Shown here one piece after another: positions 16,696 through 26,140 of a stretch of 64,000 nt of DNA (its first letter is position 1; each line of letters begins with the position of its first letter). The stretch lies in NCBI GenBank assembly GCA_964495805.1, contig CAZBWV010000035.1, positions 1 through 64,000 of the forward strand. The letters run 5' to 3'. Made by a program: the position numbers and the translations under genes. The notes beneath the pieces are model-generated. The model did no database searches. It was not told where the DNA came from and worked only from the letters and a program-made list of their open reading frames with translations. This stretch comes from JALXCH01 sp964495805 (GTDB taxonomy: Bacteria > Calditrichota > Calditrichia > RBG-13-44-9).

Positions 16696-17743
16696 TTTTC
16701 TTTACCTCTCCAAATACTCTGGGAACCGTGTAACGGTCAATTAAAGGAACAGCCAGGTTCATTAACAGAATGGCGTAGCTCACCCCTTCGGGGTATCCGC
16801 CCCAGATTCGAATGGCCACGGTTAAAATACCCACCCCCACGGCAAATATATATTGCCCTTTTGCGGTAATGGGGGAGGTCACCATGTCTGTCGCCATGTA
16901 AAAAGCGCCCAGCATCAATCCGCCGGACAGAATGTGGAAAATCCAGTTACCGGTAAACAGCCCCTCCGTCCCGCCAAAAATCCAGGCCAGCACAGCTACC
17001 GTACCGATGTAGGTAAATGGAATCCGCCAGTCGATCACATGGCGGTAAAACATGATCAGTGCTCCAATGAGCAGGGCAATGACTGAGGTTTCTCCCAGAC
17101 ATCCGCCCACATTACCCACCAACAAATTGGTGTAGCTGCTGGAAAGCTTTGCAATGGCATCCTGTGCCTGCTGGAGCTGAGTCGGATCGTACATCTCCGG
17201 ATGAGCAATTATTTTGGCCGACTGTTTGAGCAAATTTAGCGGTGTTGCACTGGTAATAGCGGCAATGCCGGAGACGGTTCCTGTTTTTGGTGGCAGGAAG
17301 CTGGCATTTGCTGTCATCTGCACCGGCCAGGAGGCCAGCAAAAATGCTCGTGCAGCCAGTGCGGGATTCAGAATGTTGTAACCCAGTCCGCCGAACAATT
17401 CCTTTACAATGGCAATGGCAAACACCGAACCCACTACCGGCATCCACCAGGGAACCGAAGGAGGCAGGTTGTACGCCAGCAGAATGCCGGTTACCACCGC
17501 TGCGCCATCGTGTACCCGGATCGGTTTATGGGCGAACTTCTGAATGAGCGCCTCGGTAGCAACGGCAGCCAGCACCGAAAGCAGGGTAATCCACAACGCC
17601 TTGAATCCAAAAAAATAGACGGCCATAATCAGCGCCGGGAGCAGAGCGATGTTTACCGTCCACATGATTTTGGCCACGGAGTCCTTATCGCGCACATGGG
17701 GCGAAGATGTTACCACAAAGAGCTTTTCGTTTACCTCAGTCAT
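16688..17743 (-). CDS. rnfD: Rnf complex subunit D, flavoprotein
   Basis: Polytopic subunit homologous to NqrB, part of the ion-translocating core. HDGAAVVTGILLAYNLPP and FGGLGYNILNPALAARAFL are family signatures, and ITSATPLN supplies the covalent FMN site (Thr167 the likely acceptor). About ten helices are predicted over 351 residues. The gene lies between rnfC and rnfG. Confidence 0.96.
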   Translation of the reverse strand: MTEVNEKLFVVTSSPHVRDKDSVAKIMWTVNIALLPALIMAVYFFGFKALWITLLSVLAAVATEALIQKFAHKPIRVHDGAAVVTGILLAYNLPPSVPWWMPVVGSVFAIAIVKELFGGLGYNILNPALAARAFLLASWPVQMTANASFLPPKTGTVSGIAAITSATPLNLLKQSAKIIAHPEMYDPTQLQQAQDAIAKLSSSYTNLLVGNVGGCLGETSVIALLIGALIMFYRHVIDWRIPFTYIGTVAVLAWIFGGTEGLFTGNWIFHILSGGLMLGAFYMATDMVTSPITAKGQYIFAVGVGILTVAIRIWGGYPEGVSYAILLMNLAVPLIDRYTVPRVFGEVKKNG

Positions 17744-17809
17744 TTTCTATTGCGCCTTTTTAAATTGTCCTGTTTGTTTACTTCTACGGAAAATGGCGCG
17801 CCAGCCCAA

Positions 17810-19144
17810 TTATGCGCTGGCTTTACGCCGCATTTCCAGAACTTTCCGTTTTCCCAGACGAATGGCGTGTACCAGCCTGCGATTCGCCGGGCAAATGTAT
17901 GAGCAGGAACCACACTCGATGCAGTCCATCACATGGTACTTTTCAGCATCTTCGAACCGTTTGTTTTCCACCAGCATCTGCAAGGTGGTGGGCAACAGAT
18001 GCATGGGACATACTTCCACGCAGCGCCCGCATCCAATGCACGGGTCTTCCGGGGGAAGCTTCGCTTCCGCTTCTTCAAATACCAGGATGCCAGAAGTCCC
18101 TTTTACCACCGGTACGTCCAGGTTCGGCTGTGCCAATCCCATCATGGGTCCGCCCATGATGATTTTCCGGGCATTTTCACTGAGCCCCCCGCAAAACGAG
18201 ACCACATCTTTAAAGGGAGTTCCGATGGGCACCAGCACGTTTTTCGGTTCTTTGATGCCCGGGCCGGTTACGGTTACCACCCGATGGGTGAGTGGTCGTT
18301 TGTACGCCACGGCATCGTAGATGGCTCTGGCTGTGCCTACGTTTTGCACCACCACTCCCACATCCATGGGGAGGCCGCCGGTGGGTACTTCGCGATTCAG
18401 AATGGCTTTGATGAGCTGTTTTTCGGCACCCTGTGGGTATTTCACCGGTAGCACGGCAATCTGGATGTTCCGGTGGTTCGCCGCCGCCTGGCGCATTTTT
18501 TCCACCGCATCCATTTTGTTGTTCTCAATTCCAACAATCCCCCGCTCCACTCCCAGAATCTTCATGATGATTTCCAGCCCTTTGATGATTTCCTCCGCCT
18601 GTTCCAGCATCAGTCGATGGTCGGCAGTCAGGTAGGGCTCACACTCAGCACCGTTTAGAATGGCCACGTCAATTTTTTTGTCCGGGGGAGGGGATAGCTT
18701 GACGTGTGTAGGGAATGTCGCACCACCCAGACCAGCCAGACCGGCCTCTTTAATCCGATCGCGCATCTCCTGAGCGGACAACTTCAGATATCCAGAGTCA
18801 AATTCCAGTCCTTCTACCCAATCCTCTCCACTGCCCTCCCCTCGCTCAATCACAATGGCTTTGCCCCGTCCGGAAACCGGATGCAGCACATCCAGGATGC
18901 CCTTTACCTTACCGGAAATGGAAGCGTGAATGGGCACGGAGACAAAACCGGTTGCATCAGCAATTTTCTGCCCCGCCAGCACCGAATCGCCTTTCGCCAC
19001 CAGAGGTTTGGTCGGTGCGCCAATGTGTTGCTGCAGGGGGATGTAAACGGTTGCAGGGGTGGGAAGCGTTTCGATGGGTTTCTTGTCGGTGAATTCTTTT
19101 CCTTCAAACGGATGAACACCACCTTCGAACGTTTGTTTGCTCAC
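17810..19144 (-). CDS. rnfC: Rnf complex subunit C
   Basis: Peripheral NADH-side subunit of Rnf (444 residues), with an N-terminal barrel-sandwich segment, an NADH/FMN-binding Rossmann-like region (GLAGLGGATFPTHVKL, then ILNGAECEPYLTADHRLM) and two [4Fe-4S] ferredoxin motifs near the C-terminus (CIGCGRCVEVCP and CIECGSCSYICP). It lacks the long Ala/Lys repeat tail of E. coli RsxC. A GTG start is used. It heads the rnfCDGEA operon; rnfB, usually adjacent, is at 33.1 kb instead. Confidence 0.96.
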   Translation of the reverse strand: MSKQTFEGGVHPFEGKEFTDKKPIETLPTPATVYIPLQQHIGAPTKPLVAKGDSVLAGQKIADATGFVSVPIHASISGKVKGILDVLHPVSGRGKAIVIERGEGSGEDWVEGLEFDSGYLKLSAQEMRDRIKEAGLAGLGGATFPTHVKLSPPPDKKIDVAILNGAECEPYLTADHRLMLEQAEEIIKGLEIIMKILGVERGIVGIENNKMDAVEKMRQAAANHRNIQIAVLPVKYPQGAEKQLIKAILNREVPTGGLPMDVGVVVQNVGTARAIYDAVAYKRPLTHRVVTVTGPGIKEPKNVLVPIGTPFKDVVSFCGGLSENARKIIMGGPMMGLAQPNLDVPVVKGTSGILVFEEAEAKLPPEDPCIGCGRCVEVCPMHLLPTTLQMLVENKRFEDAEKYHVMDCIECGSCSYICPANRRLVHAIRLGKRKVLEMRRKASA

Positions 19145-19210
19145 AGTCTCTACCTTTGTGTTAATTCGAACCGAACACTCTTTTTAAGAAACCGAAACTT
19201 ACAGGCGAAA

Positions 19211-19240
19211 AATATATCAAACTATCTCTATAATTTTCAA
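19211..19240 (-). promoter_or_regulatory. Candidate promoter of rnfCDGEA
   Basis: On the minus strand TTGAAA (19235-19240) and TATATT (19211-19216) are 18 bases apart, about 65 bases before the rnfC start. The flanks are AT-rich. The rest of the 287-base gap to lpxH holds nothing else I could recognise. Confidence 0.4.
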
Positions 19241-19431
19241 GATGTTTTTAAGAAAGTGAAGAGCCCGGCCCAAAGAGAAAAATCAAAGACGGATGAAACA
19301 CGGTTTGCGTGTGAAAGTTTTCTCTTTCTATAGACTGTTTCGGCTTTGCCTCGCTGGTTTCTACTTCTATCATTGATTTTAAAATGCGCTCAATCTATAT
19401 TCCCGAATTGTTAATGAAGGAACAAGGTTTT

Positions 19432-20166
19432 ATGGGACGGACTTTCTTTATATCGGACGTGCATCTGGGGACCAGCCACGCCAAATCGGAACTTCAGAAG
19501 GAAAAACGGCTCCTTTCTTTTTTCGACTACGTTGCGCAATACGGCGATCGCCTGTTTATTGTGGGAGATTTATTTGATTTCTGGTTCGAATATCGAACGG
19601 TGATTCCCAAAGGATATTCCCGCGTACTGTGTGCCCTGTCGCAGTTGCGGGAACTGGGCAAAGAGATGCACTACATTGCCGGAAACCATGACTTCTGGAT
19701 GCGCGATTATTTGCAAAGGGAGTTCAACATACAGATTCATTTCGATGATCTATCTTATACTCTGGATGGGAAACGGTTTTACCTGTTCCATGGGGACGGA
19801 TTATCCCGCAGTGATTGGGGGTATCGTTTGTTGAAGAAAATTTTTCGATGCCGGGTCAACATCTTTCTGTACGGTTTGCTCCATCCGGACCTGGGGGTTC
19901 CCCTGGCCAGATGGGTTTCTTCCCTTAGCCGCGCCCATACCAGCGGATATGGTCCGCCGGACGATTCGGACTATCTCAGAGAAGCTTCACGGAAGTTTCA
20001 GGAAGGATTCGATTACGTGATTTTTGGGCATCTGCACTTCCCCAAACTGGAGTATTTCGGCCAGAAAGTTTATGTGAATTTAGGGGATTGGATTGAGCAT
20101 TTCACCTACGCCGAATACGATGGGGAGGAGTTGCGACTTCTGGAATGGAAAGGATTTGGACTGTAA
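19432..20166 (+). CDS. lpxH: UDP-2,3-diacylglucosamine diphosphatase (LpxH-like)
   Basis: Calcineurin-like metallophosphoesterase of 244 residues. Metal ligands are in SDVHLG, GDLFDFW, GNHDFWM, HGDG and FGHLHFP, and the overall pattern with W-rich second motif matches LpxH, which cleaves UDP-diacylglucosamine to lipid X in lipid A synthesis at the membrane. The ATG at 19432 follows an AAGGAACAAGG stretch and gives the usual family start. LpxH-like enzymes also include phosphatases of other substrates, so the exact role is a family inference. It lies just before the rpmH block. Confidence 0.82.
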   Translation: MGRTFFISDVHLGTSHAKSELQKEKRLLSFFDYVAQYGDRLFIVGDLFDFWFEYRTVIPKGYSRVLCALSQLRELGKEMHYIAGNHDFWMRDYLQREFNIQIHFDDLSYTLDGKRFYLFHGDGLSRSDWGYRLLKKIFRCRVNIFLYGLLHPDLGVPLARWVSSLSRAHTSGYGPPDDSDYLREASRKFQEGFDYVIFGHLHFPKLEYFGQKVYVNLGDWIEHFTYAEYDGEELRLLEWKGFGL

Positions 20167-20211
20167 GCCAGCCAGGGTGTTTTCTCTCCGAAAACAAATT
20201 TACTCACTCTA

Positions 20212-20240
20212 TTGACTTGGCTCCGAAAAATTGTTTTATT
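20212..20240 (+). promoter_or_regulatory. Candidate promoter of the rpmH-rnpA-yidD-yidC operon
   Basis: TTGACT (20212-20217), a 17-base spacer and TTTATT (20235-20240) lie 38 bases before rpmH. The strong -35 fits a highly expressed ribosomal-protein gene. Confidence 0.5.
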
Positions 20241-20277
20241 TGCAAGCTTTAAAATTTTGAAGATACTGGAGGATACC

Positions 20278-20424
20278 ATGAAGCGTACATATCAGCCCCA
20301 TAACCGAAAGCGGAAAAATAAACACGGTTTTCGTGCCCGCATGAAAACAAAGAACGGGCGAAAAGTACTGGCGCGCCGTCGGGCGAAAGGACGTCGTCGT
20401 TTAACTGTTAGCGATGAATTCTAA
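20278..20424 (+). CDS. rpmH: Ribosomal protein L34
   Basis: Very basic 48-residue protein beginning MKRTYQPHNRKRKNKHGF, the nearly invariant L34 opening, ending with GRKVLARRRAKGRRRLTV. It is a structural protein of the 50S subunit. The ATG at 20278 follows GGAGG; an in-frame upstream extension is not part of the family. Its 3' end overlaps rnpA by 11 bases, the usual arrangement. Confidence 0.98.
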   Translation: MKRTYQPHNRKRKNKHGFRARMKTKNGRKVLARRRAKGRRRLTVSDEF

Positions 20425-20737
20425 AAAACGGTTCTCCCTGCCCCGCCGGATTATCCTGAAGCGACGAAAAGAAATTGGTCGGGTGTTAAGCGAAGGCCGG
20501 AAAATAACCGGTGAGATTTTTAACACCTTTATCCTGTCCGATGGAGAAACCGGGGTGGCTTTTCTGGTCAGTCGGCGAATCGGCAATGCGGTTCGCCGAA
20601 ACCGCATGAAACGACTGCTGCGCGAAGCGTATCGGTTAAACCGGGAGAAGTTCTCTGGCAAAAAGGTGGTCTTTTACATCAAAAAATTTCATGATGATTT
20701 TCACCGGATTGTCAACATCATCCAAAACGTTGAATAA
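20414..20737 (+). CDS. rnpA: Ribonuclease P protein component
   Basis: Protein subunit of RNase P, which helps the catalytic RNA bind and cut pre-tRNA leaders. The signature basic helix is visible as GNAVRRNRMKRLLREAYR, preceded by the substrate-cleft strand FLVSRRIGNAV. Length 107 is typical. It is encoded between rpmH and yidD with overlapping or near-abutting ends. Confidence 0.96.
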   Translation: MNSKKRFSLPRRIILKRRKEIGRVLSEGRKITGEIFNTFILSDGETGVAFLVSRRIGNAVRRNRMKRLLREAYRLNREKFSGKKVVFYIKKFHDDFHRIVNIIQNVE

Positions 20738-20740
20738 ACC

Positions 20741-20977
20741 ATGAAGCACATCCTGGCATTTATCATTAAGTTGTACCGAAAGCTCATCTCGCCTCTGTTC
20801 CCACCATCCTGTCGTTTTTACCCCACCTGTTCGGAATACTCCGAAGAAGCCATTCTTCGGTTTGGCGTAATTCGGGGAGGGTGGTTGGCTGTCAAGCGAG
20901 TGAGCAAGTGTCACCCCTTTCATCCGGGAGGGTACGATCCCGTTCCAACATCATTGAAGAGGAAAGAGAATGGATAA
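20741..20977 (+). CDS. yidD: Membrane protein insertion efficiency factor YidD
   Basis: Small Cys-containing protein of 78 residues that assists YidC in inserting inner-membrane proteins. SCRFYPTCSEYSEEAI and KRVSKCHPFHPGGYDPVP are the family signatures. The gene starts 3 bases after rnpA and overlaps yidC by 8 bases. Confidence 0.96.
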   Translation: MKHILAFIIKLYRKLISPLFPPSCRFYPTCSEYSEEAILRFGVIRGGWLAVKRVSKCHPFHPGGYDPVPTSLKRKENG

Positions 20978-22778
20978 ACGCACATTCATTGGAATTGTTC
21001 TAATTATCATCATCACCCTGATGATGCCCTTTTACCAGCGCTGGATTATGGGTGACCGGCCCCCACAACAACCGGTACAACAGGCTGTGGCACCGGATAG
21101 CCTTGCCGAAACAGAAACTCCGATCGATACGGCAATGAACCACCGGATGACGGCTGCTGCGGATACGGCGTTAAGTCAGCCGGTTGAAGAAATGGCAGAC
21201 ACCACCCGGATTGCGCTTCGGGGGGCGGAACAGGTGAAACGGCTGGTGGTGGAAAACAAATACATCCGGGCGGAGTGGAGCACCGAAGACGGCGGGAATC
21301 CGGTTCGGTGGGAACTGAAAAATTATGGTTATTATAAAGGTGGGAATGTTAATCTTATCGACCGGAACAGCCTGGATGTCGTGTTCATGAATAAGGATGG
21401 CAAGGAAATCCACTTAAACCGGTTCAATATGTATGCAGATTTTCCGGACCATCAGTCGGTGAATCTGACCGAATCCGGAGATTCGGCGTTTGTGTTTCAG
21501 TTTTATTTGCCCGTACGAAACGGAAAAATTGTGAAGACCATTCGCTTTTATCCCGATAAATACTCCGTGGATGTGGAGGTCCGTTTCGAAAATCTGCGCG
21601 ATTACGTCATTAATCGGAAATACGGATTGGCCTGGAAGAACGGGCTGCCTCCCACCGAAGAAAACATTCGGGACGACCTGAATTACAGTCGGGCGTTTGT
21701 TTACATGGCCGAAGAGCTGGAAGGGTTCGATGCCAATGATAAATACAAAGAGGAAAGTTTTAAGGGTCGAGTGGATTGGGTGGCAGTACGAACCAAGTAT
21801 TTTCTCAGTGCCATCATTCCACAGCAACCGGAGCGAACCATTGGCGCCACGCTGGGCGGAGTAAAAACTAAAGAGGACGGGATTGAACACAAACGGTTTA
21901 CCGCTGCTCTGGAAACCGAATATCAACCGGTCGATCAATATTCCGACAATTTTACCGTTTATCTGGGACCGCTGGATTATTACATCCTGAAAAAGTATGG
22001 TGTGAACCTTCAGGTGCTGGTGATGAACAAAGACTGGTACGAACGGTTATTCCGTCCCATCAGCCTGATTATCATCCCGGCGTTTCAGTTCCTGTACCGA
22101 TTCATCCCCAATTACGGCTTTGTGATTATTGTTTTCTCCATTCTGATTAAGCTGATTCTGTATCCGCTCACCAAGAAGAGCTACCAATCCATGAGCGAGA
22201 TGCAGTACCTGCAGCCCAAGATGACCGAATTGCGGGAGAAGTACAAAAATGATCCCCAGCGCCTGAATCGCGAAATGATGAGACTGTACAAAGAGCACGG
22301 GGTGAATCCGTTAGGAGGGTGCTTGCCCACGCTGCTACAGATGCCTTTGCTCTTTGCTTTGTTTATTGTGTTCCGTTCCACTATTCAATTGCGCGGACAG
22401 CCTTTTATTGGGTGGATCACCGACCTTTCCCGGCCGGACAAATTGCCGCTGGGTGTGCATCTTCCGTTGATCGGGGACAATATTCATGTGCTGCCAATCC
22501 TGATGGGATTAACCATGATCTGGCAGTCCAAAATATCCATGACCGATCCCAAGCAGAAGATGATGGTCTATTTCATGCCCATTTTTATGATATTCATTTT
22601 TTATTCGCTACCTTCCGGGTTAAACCTGTATTATGCGGTATTCAACCTGTTAAGCATGATTCAGACCCATTACATCAAAAAGAAAATGCATCCTAACGGG
22701 GTACCGCCGGTTGCGGAAAAAGCGCCGGTTCGTTCGAAAAAGGTGGAGCGCGGAGGCACCACCAAAAAGAAGTCGTAA
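20970..22778 (+). CDS. yidC: Membrane protein insertase YidC
   Basis: YidC/Oxa1 insertase of the Gram-negative type (602 residues). It has an N-terminal anchor (residues 5-25), a Pro/Thr-rich linker, a large periplasmic beta domain (about 75-340) and a C-terminal group of five helices (starting around LFRPISLIIIPAFQFLY), with the cytoplasmic hairpin MSEMQYLQPKMTELREKY and GCLPTLLQMPLLFALF. The conserved pore Arg in VFRSTIQLRG region is plausible. A basic tail ends the protein. It inserts and folds membrane proteins with or without Sec. Confidence 0.97.
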   Translation: MDKRTFIGIVLIIIITLMMPFYQRWIMGDRPPQQPVQQAVAPDSLAETETPIDTAMNHRMTAAADTALSQPVEEMADTTRIALRGAEQVKRLVVENKYIRAEWSTEDGGNPVRWELKNYGYYKGGNVNLIDRNSLDVVFMNKDGKEIHLNRFNMYADFPDHQSVNLTESGDSAFVFQFYLPVRNGKIVKTIRFYPDKYSVDVEVRFENLRDYVINRKYGLAWKNGLPPTEENIRDDLNYSRAFVYMAEELEGFDANDKYKEESFKGRVDWVAVRTKYFLSAIIPQQPERTIGATLGGVKTKEDGIEHKRFTAALETEYQPVDQYSDNFTVYLGPLDYYILKKYGVNLQVLVMNKDWYERLFRPISLIIIPAFQFLYRFIPNYGFVIIVFSILIKLILYPLTKKSYQSMSEMQYLQPKMTELREKYKNDPQRLNREMMRLYKEHGVNPLGGCLPTLLQMPLLFALFIVFRSTIQLRGQPFIGWITDLSRPDKLPLGVHLPLIGDNIHVLPILMGLTMIWQSKISMTDPKQKMMVYFMPIFMIFIFYSLPSGLNLYYAVFNLLSMIQTHYIKKKMHPNGVPPVAEKAPVRSKKVERGGTTKKKS

Positions 22779-22787
22779 CCTCAGATC

Positions 22788-24176
22788 ATGAACATTTTCC
22801 CGACGGAAGACACCATTGTCGCCCTTTCCACTCCGGCCGGAAAGGGCGCTCTTGCTATTGTTCGAATGAGCGGGGAGAAAAGTCTGGAGATTGTGAATCA
22901 GATGTTCTCCCGGCCGATATCGCCGAAGGCGCATCGGAAAGCGCATTTTGGTAAAATTGTTCATCCGGAGAGCGGGGAGGTGGTGGATGAGGTGGTGGTC
23001 ACCTTTTTTCGGGCACCTCACTCCTATACGGGCGAACACGTGGTGGAGATTTCCTGCCACAACAATTTTTTAATTGTAGATCAAATCATTCGGCTGGCTA
23101 TTGCCCGGGGAGCCAGACCGGCGCGGCCCGGAGAGTTTACCGAACGGGCATTTTTAAACCACAAGCTGGACCTGGCTCAGGCCGAAGCTGTAGCCAGTTT
23201 AATCGATTCCAGAACCCGATTGGGTGTGCGCACTTCCCTGCGCCAGTTGGAAGGAGGACTCTCCCGAAAAATCCACCGGCTCAAAGAGCAACTGATGAAC
23301 ATATTGGCCCTGGTGGAAGTTAGCCTGGATTTTAACGAAGAAGAGATGGAGGTCTATCGTCCGGATGAGCTGGAGCAAGCGGCACAAAAAGTGGTGAAAG
23401 AGCTGGAGCGGTTGTTAAGTAGCTATTCCCTGGGACGATTGTTAAACGAAGGATTGCGGCTGGTATTACTGGGTAAGCCCAATGTGGGAAAGTCCAGTTT
23501 ACTCAACCATCTGTTGCAGCACGAACGGGCCATTGTGAGCGAAATCCCTGGCACCACCCGGGATTACATTGAGGAGACGGTGGAGATTGAGGGAATCCCG
23601 GTTCAGGTGGTGGACACGGCCGGGGTGCGGGAAACACGCGATCCCGTGGAAGAGGCGGGAGTAAAACGAGCGCTGGAACATGCCCGCACCGCGGATATCG
23701 TGCTGGCCATGTTCGATGCCCACAGCGAATTGGATAAGGACGATCGGCGGTTACTGGAATTGTTGCAGGAGTTGAGAAATTCGGGTACCATAATTCTGGT
23801 GTGCAACAAAATAGATCTGGGTTGTCATCCGGGCACCCTGGAACAGTTGTCCCGGCTGAAACGTTTGATGGTGAGAATATCTGCTTTAACGGGCGAAGGA
23901 GTGGCGGAATTGCGTCAACGGATTAAGCAGGCGGTAGTAGCGGGTGAGGTGGGGGAGGATGAACTGCTTTTAACCAGCGCACGGCATCGGGTAGCGGTGG
24001 AAAAAGCCCGGGAAGCACTGCTTTCCTTCATCCGGGGGCTTCGGCTGAAAGCCGATGAGGTCATTCTGGCCACCGATTTACGCAGTGCACTGGATTATCT
24101 GGGGGAAGTGGTGGGCGAGACCACCACGGAAGATATCTTAAATCACATATTCGGCCAATTTTGCATTGGCAAATAG
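22788..24176 (+). CDS. mnmE: tRNA uridine-5-carboxymethylaminomethyl(34) synthesis GTPase MnmE
   Basis: MnmE works with MnmG to add carboxymethylaminomethyl to the wobble uridine of certain tRNAs. The N-terminal folate-binding domain starts DTIVALSTPAGKGALAIVRMSG; the inserted Ras-like G domain has GKPNVGKSSLLN (P loop), IPGTTRDYIEE, DTAGVRE and NKID; and the protein ends in the invariant FCIGK with catalytic Cys. Length 462 is standard. It lies 9 bases after yidC and directly before mnmG. Confidence 0.98.
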   Translation: MNIFPTEDTIVALSTPAGKGALAIVRMSGEKSLEIVNQMFSRPISPKAHRKAHFGKIVHPESGEVVDEVVVTFFRAPHSYTGEHVVEISCHNNFLIVDQIIRLAIARGARPARPGEFTERAFLNHKLDLAQAEAVASLIDSRTRLGVRTSLRQLEGGLSRKIHRLKEQLMNILALVEVSLDFNEEEMEVYRPDELEQAAQKVVKELERLLSSYSLGRLLNEGLRLVLLGKPNVGKSSLLNHLLQHERAIVSEIPGTTRDYIEETVEIEGIPVQVVDTAGVRETRDPVEEAGVKRALEHARTADIVLAMFDAHSELDKDDRRLLELLQELRNSGTIILVCNKIDLGCHPGTLEQLSRLKRLMVRISALTGEGVAELRQRIKQAVVAGEVGEDELLLTSARHRVAVEKAREALLSFIRGLRLKADEVILATDLRSALDYLGEVVGETTTEDILNHIFGQFCIGK

Positions 24177-24210
24177 ATCGTTTGGCAGGTGGTAAGAACA
24201 ACAGTCAGAA

Positions 24211-24226
24211 GGTTTCACGTGAAACA
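24211..24226. other. parS-like centromere palindrome 1, over the mnmG start codon
   Basis: GTTTCACGTGAAAC (24212-24225) is a perfect 14-base palindrome matching the bacterial ParB-binding parS consensus TGTTTCACGTGAAACA at 15 of 16 positions over 24211-24226. The GTG at 24219, the likely mnmG start, is inside it. Confidence 0.85.
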
Positions 24227-26129
24227 CAAGGGGAACATTCGGGAGTTTGATGTGGTGGTCGCCGGCGGGGGTCACGCCGGTATTGAGGCGGCACTGGCCG
24301 CAGCACGGCTGGGTATGCGCACCGCCCTGGTCTCCCTGCGCATCGACACCATCGGTAAAATGTCCTGTAATCCCGCCATTGGCGGATTGGCCAAGGGACA
24401 TCTGGTGCGCGAAATCGATGCACTGGGAGGCGAGATGGCCAAACTGATCGATCGCACCGGAATTCATTTTAAAATTCTCAATCGCTCCAAAGGTCCTGCG
24501 GTGTGGTCGCCACGCGCCCAGGCCGACCGACAGGCGTATGCCCGCGCCGCCCAGCAGGTGGTGCTGAACCAACCCGGTCTGAAAGTCATCCAGGCTGCGG
24601 TTACCGGACTGCAGGTGAAAAACGGGAAAGTGACTGCAGCGGTGCTGGACGATGGCACCCGACTCCCCTGTCGGGCGCTCATCCTGACCTGTGGGACGTT
24701 TTTAAACGGCAAAATTTTTATCGGATTGAGTGAACTGGCCAGCGGTCGTGCGGGAGAACCACCGGTACGCGGATTAACCGAAGCGCTGGTGGATTTGGGG
24801 TTTGAAGCGGGACGGTTGAAAACCGGTACCCCTCCCCGGGTACATCGGGATTCCATCGATTATTCGAAGGTCATTGAACAAAAACCGGATCGTCCACCCG
24901 AACCGTTTTCATTTCAAACAGAATCCATTAACCGCCGCCAGCTTAGTTGCTATATCACCCACACCAATCCTCATACCCACGATTTTCTTCGGTTGGGACT
25001 GGATCGGTCACCGCTATACACGGGCATGATCAAAGGCGTCGGTCCCCGTTACTGTCCTTCTATCGAGGACAAAATTGTGAGATTTGCGGACAAAGAACGA
25101 CATCAGCTGTTTCTGGAACCGGAAGGGTTCGACAACGAAGAAGTCTATGTTAATGGGTTTGCCACCAGTTTACCGGAGGATGTGCAGATACGCTCCCTGC
25201 ATTCGGTTCCGGGGCTTGAAAAAGCCAAAATCATTCGTCTGGGATATGCCATTGAGTACGATTTTTTCCCCTCTTATCAGATTCGCCATACCATGGAGAC
25301 CCGGCTGGTGGAGGGGCTTTATTTTGCCGGGCAAATAAATGGTACCTCCGGGTATGAGGAGGCGGCCGCCCAGGGATTGATGGCGGGAATCAACGCTGCG
25401 TTGAAAATCAAAGGCGAGCCCCCGTTGATTCTGGATCGTTCTCAGGCTTACATCGGGGTGTTAATTGACGATTTGATCAACAAAACCATCCTGGAGCCCT
25501 ACCGCATGTTTACTTCCCGGGCGGAGTTTCGGCTATTGTTACGGCACGACAATGCGGATTTACGGCTGATGGAGATTGGCTACCATATTGGCCTGCTTCC
25601 TGAGCGCGCATACCAGAGGATGGTGGAAAAGCGGGAGCGGATTCACCGTTTATTCGAAGAAATCGATCGGCACAGCGTGTCTCCGGAGCAGTTTAATGCC
25701 TATGCGGAAGAAGTGGGGACTGCCCCCATTCATCAAACCCTTCCCTTGAAGCAGGTGTTGAAACGTCCGGAGGTGAAATTAAGCGAAATGTTAAAAATGT
25801 TGGGAATAACCGATGAATACGGGAAGGATGAATTGATCCATGTGGAATTTTTGACCAAGTATGAGGGGTACATTCGTCGGCAGGAGGAGCTGGTGGAGAA
25901 GTTTAAGAAGATGGAGCATCGGGAGATACCGGAGGATTTTGATTATCTGGCCATACCGTCTCTTTCGGCGGAGAGCCGGGAGAAGTTGATGCAGGTGCGT
26001 CCGCGTTCGTTGGGGCAGGCCAGCCGCATTTCCGGGGTGCGACACAGCGACATCACCATTCTGATGATTTATCTGGACAAATACGAGCGCACTCGCCGGG
26101 ACGTTTCACGTGAAACAGTTGACGGTTAA
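24219..26129 (+). CDS. mnmG: tRNA uridine-5-carboxymethylaminomethyl(34) synthesis enzyme MnmG
   Basis: FAD-dependent partner of MnmE. The dinucleotide-binding motif VVVAGGGHAGIEAALAAARLG is at the N-terminus; GLAKGHLVREIDALGGEM, GTFLNGKIFIGL and SGYEEAAAQGLMAGINAAL are family signatures, and the C-terminal helical domain ends SLGQASRISGV. The GTG at 24219 follows AGAAGG by six bases; a GTG at 24189 would add ten residues. The last codons (VSRETV) are written in the second parS-like site, so the DNA signal has shaped the protein ends. About 636 residues, normal size. Confidence 0.97.
   Translation: MKHKGNIREFDVVVAGGGHAGIEAALAAARLGMRTALVSLRIDTIGKMSCNPAIGGLAKGHLVREIDALGGEMAKLIDRTGIHFKILNRSKGPAVWSPRAQADRQAYARAAQQVVLNQPGLKVIQAAVTGLQVKNGKVTAAVLDDGTRLPCRALILTCGTFLNGKIFIGLSELASGRAGEPPVRGLTEALVDLGFEAGRLKTGTPPRVHRDSIDYSKVIEQKPDRPPEPFSFQTESINRRQLSCYITHTNPHTHDFLRLGLDRSPLYTGMIKGVGPRYCPSIEDKIVRFADKERHQLFLEPEGFDNEEVYVNGFATSLPEDVQIRSLHSVPGLEKAKIIRLGYAIEYDFFPSYQIRHTMETRLVEGLYFAGQINGTSGYEEAAAQGLMAGINAALKIKGEPPLILDRSQAYIGVLIDDLINKTILEPYRMFTSRAEFRLLLRHDNADLRLMEIGYHIGLLPERAYQRMVEKRERIHRLFEEIDRHSVSPEQFNAYAEEVGTAPIHQTLPLKQVLKRPEVKLSEMLKMLGITDEYGKDELIHVEFLTKYEGYIRRQEELVEKFKKMEHREIPEDFDYLAIPSLSAESREKLMQVRPRSLGQASRISGVRHSDITILMIYLDKYERTRRDVSRETVDG
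26102..26117. other. parS-like centromere palindrome 2, at the mnmG 3' end
   Basis: GTTTCACGTGAAAC (26103-26116) within the last codons of mnmG; matches parS at 15 of 16 positions over 26102-26117. It lies 40 bases from site 3 (centre to centre). Confidence 0.85.
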
Positions 26130-26140
26130 ATAAAAGACGG